Shown: positions 5,077 to 9,367 of the stretch, piece after piece
Layout: every line of letters starts with the position of its first letter
Position numbering within the stretch: the stretch's first letter is position 1
NCBI GenBank assembly: GCA_902476645.1
Contig: CABSEG010000090.1
Coordinates: 1-9,367, forward strand
Reading direction: 5' to 3'
DNA: 9,367 nucleotides
Source of the DNA: an uncultured Lachnospiraceae bacterium
Lineage (GTDB): Bacteria; Bacillota; Clostridia; Lachnospirales; Lachnospiraceae
Notes under the pieces: model-generated
What the model saw: only the letters and a program-made list of their open reading frames with translations
Told to the model about the DNA's origin: nothing
The model's database searches: none
Translations under genes and position numbers: made by a program

Positions 5077-5837
5077 AAATTCCTGGAAGTCAGAGTGAGG
5101 ATCTCCGGCTCGCCCTCTGTGATCAAGACCGTATTTTCATAGTGGGCTGACAAGCTTCCATCCTGGGTCACAACAGTCCAGTCATCGTCCAGCCACTCCA
5201 CATCGCAACGGCCCATATTAATCATAGGCTCAATTGCCAGTGTCATGCCGGGAACCAGCTTGATTCCGCGGCGCTTTTGATGAAAATTTGGAATTTGGGG
5301 ATCCTCATGCAGAGCTCTTCCAATCCCGTGGCCTACCAGGTCTTCTACCACTCCATAGCCAAATTTGCGTGCATAGGCATCAATGGCATTAGAGATATCA
5401 TGGAGATGGCAGCCCGCTTTTGCGTAACGAATTCCTTCAAAAAAACTCTGTTTCGTCACGTCAATCAGCTGCTTTGCCTCCTTACTGATCTCTCCCACTG
5501 CATGGGTTCTGGCAGCGTCCGAGTGAAAACCCTGATAGATCAGTCCCGCGTCCAGACTCACAATATCTCCCTCTTTGAGTATTCTGTGTCTGGATGGTAT
5601 CCCATGGACCACCTCGTCGTTCACGGACACGCAGATAGAAGCAGGATAACCATTATAATGAAGAAAATTAGGGGTACAGCCAAAGCTTCGAATAATCTGC
5701 TCGCCATGGCGGTCGATATCCAGTGTGGAAATTCCGGGTCGTACAAACTTTTCCAGTTCGTTGTGAACCATTTCCAACAGGCGGCCCGCCTCCCTCATAA
5801 GTTCGATTTCTCTTGCAGATTTAATTGTAACTGACAT
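5073..5837 (-). CDS. map: Type I methionyl aminopeptidase
   Basis: MetAP removes the initiator methionine from nascent proteins as they leave the ribosome. The 254-residue length is usual for a type I bacterial enzyme. All five metal ligands of the pita-bread fold are present: Asp96 (SLDAG), Asp107 (HSDAAR), His170 (LVGHGIG), Glu203 (AIEPM) and Glu234 (HYENT). The substrate-pocket histidines His79 (VVHGIP) and His177 (ALHEDP) are also there. The start MSVTIKSAREIELMREAGRL has AGGAG about 10 nt upstream and lies 4 nt after the adk stop; the stop overlaps the next gene as ATGA. The adk-map pair is the standard order in the Firmicutes spc operon. Confidence 0.98.
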   Translation of the reverse strand: MSVTIKSAREIELMREAGRLLEMVHNELEKFVRPGISTLDIDRHGEQIIRSFGCTPNFLHYNGYPASICVSVNDEVVHGIPSRHRILKEGDIVSLDAGLIYQGFHSDAARTHAVGEISKEAKQLIDVTKQSFFEGIRYAKAGCHLHDISNAIDAYARKFGYGVVEDLVGHGIGRALHEDPQIPNFHQKRRGIKLVPGMTLAIEPMINMGRCDVEWLDDDWTVVTQDGSLSAHYENTVLITEGEPEILTLTSRNL

Positions 5838-5841
5838 GTGT

Positions 5842-6486
5842 TTACGCTCCTAAAATTGCAGTGATCGCCTGAAATACATCATCCATATCCACGGTTCCGT
5901 CTACTTCCTTCAAAACCCCGGCCTTCTCATAATAGTCAATCAAAGGCTGTGTCTGATCATGGTAAACACTCAGCCTTTTCTGCACGGTCTCGGGCTTATC
6001 GTCATCTCTTAAAACCAGCTTCTCTCCGCAGGCATCGCATACATCCTCGGTCTTAGGAGCATTATAAACGATATGGTATGTAGCTCCGCATCCTACGCAG
6101 GCCCTTCTGCCGCCCATCCGGCGAATGATATTTTCATCCGGAACCTCCACATTGATGGCATAGTCGATTTGCTCTCCCAATTTGGAAAGAGCTGCATCCA
6201 GACTTTCCGCCTGCGGAATGGTTCTGGGGAATCCGTCCAGCACATAGCCATTCTTACAGTCGTCCTGGCCTACCCGGTCCACCACCAGATCTACCACCAG
6301 TTCATCAGGAACCAAAAGTCCCTGATCCATATAGGTCTTTGCTTTTTTTCCAAGTTCGGTTCCGTTTTTAATGTTGGCCCGGAAGATATCTCCTGTGGAG
6401 ATATGTGGAATATGGTATTTCTCTGCAATCTTTTTCGCCTGTGTTCCTTTTCCGGCGCCCGGTGCGCCCAACATGATGATTTTCAT
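5842..6486 (-). CDS. adk: Adenylate kinase, zinc-binding long-lid form
   Basis: The enzyme interconverts ATP + AMP and two ADP. The 214-residue protein shows the P-loop GAPGAGKGT (7-15), the AMP-binding TGD (31-33), DGFPRT (84-89) and RRMGGR (122-127). The lid is the long type with four cysteines in two C-x2-C pairs (Cys130/Cys133 and Cys150/Cys153), as in zinc-containing Gram-positive adenylate kinases. The start MKIIMLGAPG has an AAGGGGG ribosome binding site. A 122-nt spacer separates it from secY, unusually long for this packed operon, with a hairpin and a possible promoter. adk is 4 nt from map, so the two are co-translated from one mRNA. Confidence 0.98.
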   Translation of the reverse strand: MKIIMLGAPGAGKGTQAKKIAEKYHIPHISTGDIFRANIKNGTELGKKAKTYMDQGLLVPDELVVDLVVDRVGQDDCKNGYVLDGFPRTIPQAESLDAALSKLGEQIDYAINVEVPDENIIRRMGGRRACVGCGATYHIVYNAPKTEDVCDACGEKLVLRDDDKPETVQKRLSVYHDQTQPLIDYYEKAGVLKEVDGTVDMDDVFQAITAILGA

Positions 6487-6500
6487 CTTTTACCCCCTTT

Positions 6501-6514
6501 ACTCTGACCAGAGT
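6501..6514. repeat. Palindrome just upstream of the adk RBS
   Basis: The plus strand reads ACTCTG-AC-CAGAGT, an inverted repeat that as sense RNA gives ACTCT-GGTC-AGAGT. It sits directly next to the adk ribosome binding site and could limit access to it or serve as a DNA site. The stem is short, so it may be chance. Confidence 0.3.
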
Positions 6515-6538
6515 CAGTAAGCTGTTTCATGATTTACC

Positions 6539-6566
6539 TATATAGCATTTTAGTGCCCCACTCCAA
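6539..6566 (-). promoter_or_regulatory. Possible internal promoter for adk-map-KOW-infA
   Basis: On the minus strand TTGGAG (6566-6561), a 16-bp spacer ending in TGC, and TATATA (6544-6539) resemble a sigmaA promoter with extended -10. The -35 is imperfect and overlaps the 3' arm of the hairpin that follows secY. It lies in the only sizeable gap between rplR and infA, which supports it modestly. Confidence 0.4.
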
Positions 6567-6595
6567 CCGGATAACCTGATTGGTCACCCGGCCGG
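6563..6595 (-). other. Long G-U-rich hairpin after secY
   Basis: The sense RNA forms an uninterrupted 14-bp stem (6595-6582 with 6576-6563) with a 5-nt loop AATCA. Four of the pairs are G-U, which would be A-C mismatches on the opposite strand, so the fold is specific to the transcribed strand. It lies 13 nt after the secY stop. No T run follows, so it is unlikely to terminate transcription. An mRNA processing, stabilising or attenuation role is possible. Confidence 0.5.
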
Positions 6596-6608
6596 AAAAG
6601 CGCACTGA

Positions 6609-7928
6609 TTAATCACTTAAGAAGCCCTTGTAGTTTCTGACCAACATCTGGGATTCGATTTGCTTCAGAGTCTCAAGTACTACACCAACAATAATGATGA
6701 TAGAAGTACCGCCGAATGACACGTAAGCGCCGAATACTCCATTGAAGAAAATGGGAATCGTAACCACGATTAACAGTCCTACAGCTCCTATAAAGATAAT
6801 ATAATTTAAGATCTTATTCAAGTATTCCTGCGTCGGTTTTCCGGGACGGATACCCGGGATAAAGCCTCCATGCTTTTTCATGTTATCTGCCACTTCAATC
6901 GGGTTGAAGGTGATAGAGGTATAGAAATATGCAAAGAATACGATCATAACCGCATACAGCAGGAAACCTACCGTATAAATTGGTTCGCTGGGATTAAACC
7001 AATACTGCTGGTTTAACGCATTGATAATCTTAGAACCAATTCCCGTTCCCCCTGCCTTGCCCATAAACTGAGCAATGATCGTTGGCATGGACATCAGGGA
7101 AGAAGCAAAAATGACAGGGATGACACCTGCGGTGTTCACCTTCAGGGGAATACTGGTGGACTGACCGCCCATCATCTTTCTTCCCTGCATTTTTTTCGCA
7201 TACTGTACCGGAATCTTTCTCTGAGCATCGTTCAACAAGATAACCAGAACCACGGTAACAACAATAATCGCCAAAATAATAACACCCGCCAAAGCTCCCT
7301 TTGCCACAGTCTGTCCTTTTACAAAAGAATCAAACAGGGTAGCTATATCACTGGGTACTCTGGACAGAATATTGATAGCCAGAACTACGGAGATACCGTT
7401 TCCGACTCCCTTTTCCGTAATCCGCTCACCAATCCACATCAGGAAAGCAGAACCAGCTGTCAGCGCCACAATTGCAGACGTTACATTCAGGAAGTTCATC
7501 TCAGGAATCAGCCCCTGTCTTCCGAATCCAATCGCCATGGCAACTGCCTGAACCAATGCTAAAGCAACCGTTACGTAACGTGTTATTGCTGCCAGTTTTT
7601 TCCGCCCATCCTCGCCGTCCTTCTGCATTTCCTCCAATTTGGGAATTGCAATGGTCAGCAACTGAATGATGATGGATGAAGTAATATACGGAGTGATGTT
7701 TAATGCAAAAATGGACATGTTCTCAAAGGAACCGCCGGTAAAGGCATTGAAGAAGTTAAATGCCTCTCCACCTTTCTGGCTGGTAAACCAGTCAGAAAAG
7801 AAACTTCTATCCATTCCCGGTACCGGAAGCTGTGAGCCAATTCTCACAACTACCAGCATCAGAAGGGTGAATATAATTTTTTTCCTAAGTTCTTTTACCT
7901 TAAACGCATTACGCAGTGTTCTTAACAT
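6609..7928 (-). CDS. secY: Preprotein translocase channel subunit SecY
   Basis: SecY forms the membrane pore for Sec-dependent secretion and membrane insertion, with SecE and SecG. The 439-residue protein has ten hydrophobic segments, at about 18-34, 72-92, 115-134, 146-166, 178-192, 213-233, 265-287, 316-338, 371-393 and 404-420. The plug region precedes the second (about 60-70). Signature stretches are IGSQLPVPGMD, the cytosolic PVQYAKKMQGR, PLKVNTAGVIPVIFASS and the ribosome/SecA-contact loop GGFIPGIRPGKPT (354-366). The ATG overlaps the rplO stop by one base (TAATG), and the AGAGGTGA binding site lies in rplO, so the two are coupled. It is the last gene before a 122-nt structured spacer. 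Confidence 0.98.
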   Translation of the reverse strand: MLRTLRNAFKVKELRKKIIFTLLMLVVVRIGSQLPVPGMDRSFFSDWFTSQKGGEAFNFFNAFTGGSFENMSIFALNITPYITSSIIIQLLTIAIPKLEEMQKDGEDGRKKLAAITRYVTVALALVQAVAMAIGFGRQGLIPEMNFLNVTSAIVALTAGSAFLMWIGERITEKGVGNGISVVLAINILSRVPSDIATLFDSFVKGQTVAKGALAGVIILAIIVVTVVLVILLNDAQRKIPVQYAKKMQGRKMMGGQSTSIPLKVNTAGVIPVIFASSLMSMPTIIAQFMGKAGGTGIGSKIINALNQQYWFNPSEPIYTVGFLLYAVMIVFFAYFYTSITFNPIEVADNMKKHGGFIPGIRPGKPTQEYLNKILNYIIFIGAVGLLIVVTIPIFFNGVFGAYVSFGGTSIIIIVGVVLETLKQIESQMLVRNYKGFLSD

Positions 7929-8368
7929 TAGATCACCTCTGCTTTTCCACCAACCGCTTCTATTTTAGCTTTCGCACCTTCACTGAAGGCATTGACCTTA
8001 ACAGTAAGCTTCTTAGTAAGTTCTCCGTTTCCAAGGATCTTGACGCCATCTTTCGGATGTTTGATGATACCGGTCTCCATCAGCATTTCAATGGTTACCT
8101 CTGTATCGTTATCAAATCTCTCCAAAGCGCCAACATTGATCGCCTCAATCTCCAGAGAGTTTCTGTTTGTGAAGCCTCTCTTGGGAAGCCGTCTGTATAA
8201 AGGCATCTGTCCACCTTCGAAACCTACTCTCGGTGCACCGGAACGCGCTTTCTGACCTTTGTGTCCCTTACCGGCTGTTTTACCGTTGCCTGAACCGTGT
8301 CCGCGCCCTCTTCTGAAATTGCCGCTGTGCTTGGAACCATCGGCAGGCCGTAAATTAGATAAGTCCAT
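7928..8368 (-). CDS. rplO: 50S ribosomal protein L15
   Basis: The 146-residue protein begins MDLSNLRPADGSKHSGNFRR and continues with the glycine- and basic-rich L15 N-terminal extension (GRGHGSGNGKTAGKGHKGQK), which threads into 23S rRNA. The globular C-terminal part holds INVGALERFDNDTEV and ends GGKAEVI. L15 joins mid-to-late in 50S assembly. It has an AAGGAGGTG binding site, lies 17 nt after rpmD counted to that site's gene start region, and shares one base with the secY start. The rpmD-rplO-secY order is nearly universal in bacteria. Confidence 0.98.
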   Translation of the reverse strand: MDLSNLRPADGSKHSGNFRRGRGHGSGNGKTAGKGHKGQKARSGAPRVGFEGGQMPLYRRLPKRGFTNRNSLEIEAINVGALERFDNDTEVTIEMLMETGIIKHPKDGVKILGNGELTKKLTVKVNAFSEGAKAKIEAVGGKAEVI

Positions 8369-8388
8369 TTCGACACCTCCTTATTCTA

Positions 8389-8571
8389 TTAAATTTCTTC
8401 TACTTTTACCAAATGCTGAACCTGCTTCACCATACCCTGTACGGATGCGTTGTTCGGAAGTTCCACAGTCTTATTCACTTTGCGAAGTCCCAACGCTGCA
8501 ACCGTTGCACGGTGTTTTGGAATTGCACCGATCGTAGATTTTACCAGAGTCACTTTTAATTTATCTGCCAT
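8389..8571 (-). CDS. rpmD: 50S ribosomal protein L30
   Basis: The 60-residue protein has the L30 core: KVTLVKSTIG, the HRATVAALGLRKVNKTVELP stretch and the closing helix VQGMVKQVQHLVKVEE. The length is normal for bacteria, which lack the long archaeal/eukaryotic extension. L30 binds 23S rRNA on the 50S subunit; it is small and absent from some bacterial lineages. The start at 8571 follows AAGGAGG, 13 nt after the rpsE stop. Confidence 0.97.
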   Translation of the reverse strand: MADKLKVTLVKSTIGAIPKHRATVAALGLRKVNKTVELPNNASVQGMVKQVQHLVKVEEI

Positions 8572-8584
8572 TTTTGAATCCTCC

Positions 8585-9094
8585 TTACGCCAGAATCTCT
8601 TCTACAGATTTTCCGCGCAGTCTGGCCACTTCTTCCGGGGACTTCAGATGCTTTAAGCCTTCCAGGGTTGCCAGAACCACGTTCTGTTTGTTGTTGGATC
8701 CCAAAGATTTTGTACGGATGTTTTTGATTCCCGCAAGCTCCAGCACATTACGTGCAGGACCTCCGGCGATGACGCCGGTACCTTCCGGAGCTCTCTTAAG
8801 CAGCACGGACGCTCCGCCAAACTTTCCCTGGAAATCATGGGGGATACTGGCGTTCTCATCCAACGCCACATTAATCAGCTTCTTCATAGCGTCTTCTTTC
8901 CCCTTGCGAATGGCTTCCGGAATTTCCGTAGCTTTTCCGAGACCGGCTCCCACGTGGCCGTTTCCGTCTCCCACAACCACTAAGGCTGTGAAGCGCATAT
9001 TACGTCCACCTTTTACAACCTTTGTTACACGCTTGATTGATACTACTTTTTCAGTCAGTTCTAACTGGCTAGCATCAATGATTGTATGTCTCAT
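8585..9094 (-). CDS. rpsE: 30S ribosomal protein S5
   Basis: S5 lies at the mRNA entry of the 30S subunit and contributes to decoding accuracy and mRNA unwinding. The 169-residue protein has the N-terminal S5 double-stranded-RNA-binding fold (about 12-77), with RVTKVVKGGRNMRFTALVVV and the GDGNGHVGAGLGKATEIPEA stretch. The C-terminal S5 fold follows (about 88-155), with PEGTGVIAGGPARNVLELAG and KSLGSNNKQNVV. The start at 9094 is supported by AAGGAGG and by a conserved N-terminus (RHTIIDASQLELTEKVV). The gene is 18 nt downstream of rplR and 13 nt upstream of rpmD, the standard spc order. Confidence 0.98.
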   Translation of the reverse strand: MRHTIIDASQLELTEKVVSIKRVTKVVKGGRNMRFTALVVVGDGNGHVGAGLGKATEIPEAIRKGKEDAMKKLINVALDENASIPHDFQGKFGGASVLLKRAPEGTGVIAGGPARNVLELAGIKNIRTKSLGSNNKQNVVLATLEGLKHLKSPEEVARLRGKSVEEILA

Positions 9095-9112
9095 GTATTT
9101 TTCCTCCTTGCC

Positions 9113-9367
9113 CTAGAATTGAAGACCAGCTTCGCGCGCTGCATCTGCTAATGCTTTGATTTTACCCTGATATATGAAGCCGCCTCGATCAAAGACAACA
9201 GTGTTAATACCTTTTTCCAAAGCTCTCTTAGCGATCACTTTGCCTAAATATGCTGCCGCATCGACGTTATTGGTTTTTTCCAGCTCTGCCTTTACCTCTT
9301 TCTGAAGAGTGGATGCAGAAACCAGAGTGTTTCCAACTGTATCGTCAATAATTTGAGCATACATATG
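9113..9367 (-). CDS. rplR: 50S ribosomal protein L18, C-terminal fragment
   Basis: 84 codons plus the stop are present; the 5' end lies beyond the right edge. The fragment contains HMYAQIIDDTVGNTLVSAST, AAYLGKVIAKRALEKGINTV and the very conserved C-terminus FDRGGFIYQGKIKALADAAR followed by EAGLQF, matching L18. Full-length bacterial L18 is about 120 residues, so roughly the first 35-40 are missing. L18 binds 5S rRNA with L5 in the central protuberance. An internal ATG at 9364 is not the real start, since the conserved upstream His codon continues the frame to the edge. Confidence 0.96.
   Translation of the reverse strand, partial: HMYAQIIDDTVGNTLVSASTLQKEVKAELEKTNNVDAAAYLGKVIAKRALEKGINTVVFDRGGFIYQGKIKALADAAREAGLQF

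Noticed and set aside
5277..5834. Plus-strand open frame of 185 codons opposite map
   Set aside because: Antisense to map, which retains all five metal ligands; no independent coding evidence.

Overview
The window is a ribosomal-protein and translation locus of a Firmicutes bacterium, all coded on the minus strand. It is most likely a clostridial gut-type member of the Lachnospiraceae. That placement rests on the gene order, on the small KOW-domain gene between map and infA, on strong GGAGG-type ribosome binding sites, and on my recollection of the protein sequences; no alignment was run.

Read in the direction of transcription (high to low coordinates), the window starts inside rplR (L18). 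It continues with rpsE (S5), rpmD (L30), rplO (L15), secY, adk, map, a KOW RNA-binding protein gene and infA (IF1). This is the distal half of the spc operon, packed with 1-20 nt gaps or short overlaps. The one exception is a 122-nt secY-adk spacer holding a long G-U-rich hairpin and a possible internal promoter. A clear Rho-independent terminator follows infA.

The usual Firmicutes order would continue directly with rpmJ-rpsM-rpsK. Here a two-gene amino-sugar module, glmM-glmS (phosphoglucosamine mutase and glucosamine-6-phosphate synthase), lies between infA and rpmJ. It has its own sigmaA-like promoter (TTGAAA-17-TACAAT), preceded by an operator-like palindrome. After glmS I see only a weak terminator candidate. 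A second strong promoter (TTGATT-17-TATAAT, extended -10) then restarts transcription for rpmJ, rpsM and rpsK (partial at the window edge).

The least explained stretch is the 338-nt gap between rpmJ and rpsM. In the sense RNA it can fold into a three-way junction, followed by a 16-bp palindrome. Next comes a hairpin whose loop carries an anti-Shine-Dalgarno sequence able to pair with the rpsM ribosome binding site. This makes it a candidate r-protein-responsive leader, similar in position to the E. coli alpha-operon leader but not recognised by me as a known RNA family.

Functionally, the window joins ribosome assembly and initiation (L18, S5, L30, L15, IF1, L36, S13, S11), protein export (SecY), adenylate balance (Adk), N-terminal methionine removal (MetAP) and the first steps to UDP-GlcNAc for cell-wall synthesis. 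No mobile element, CRISPR array, tRNA or rRNA was seen.
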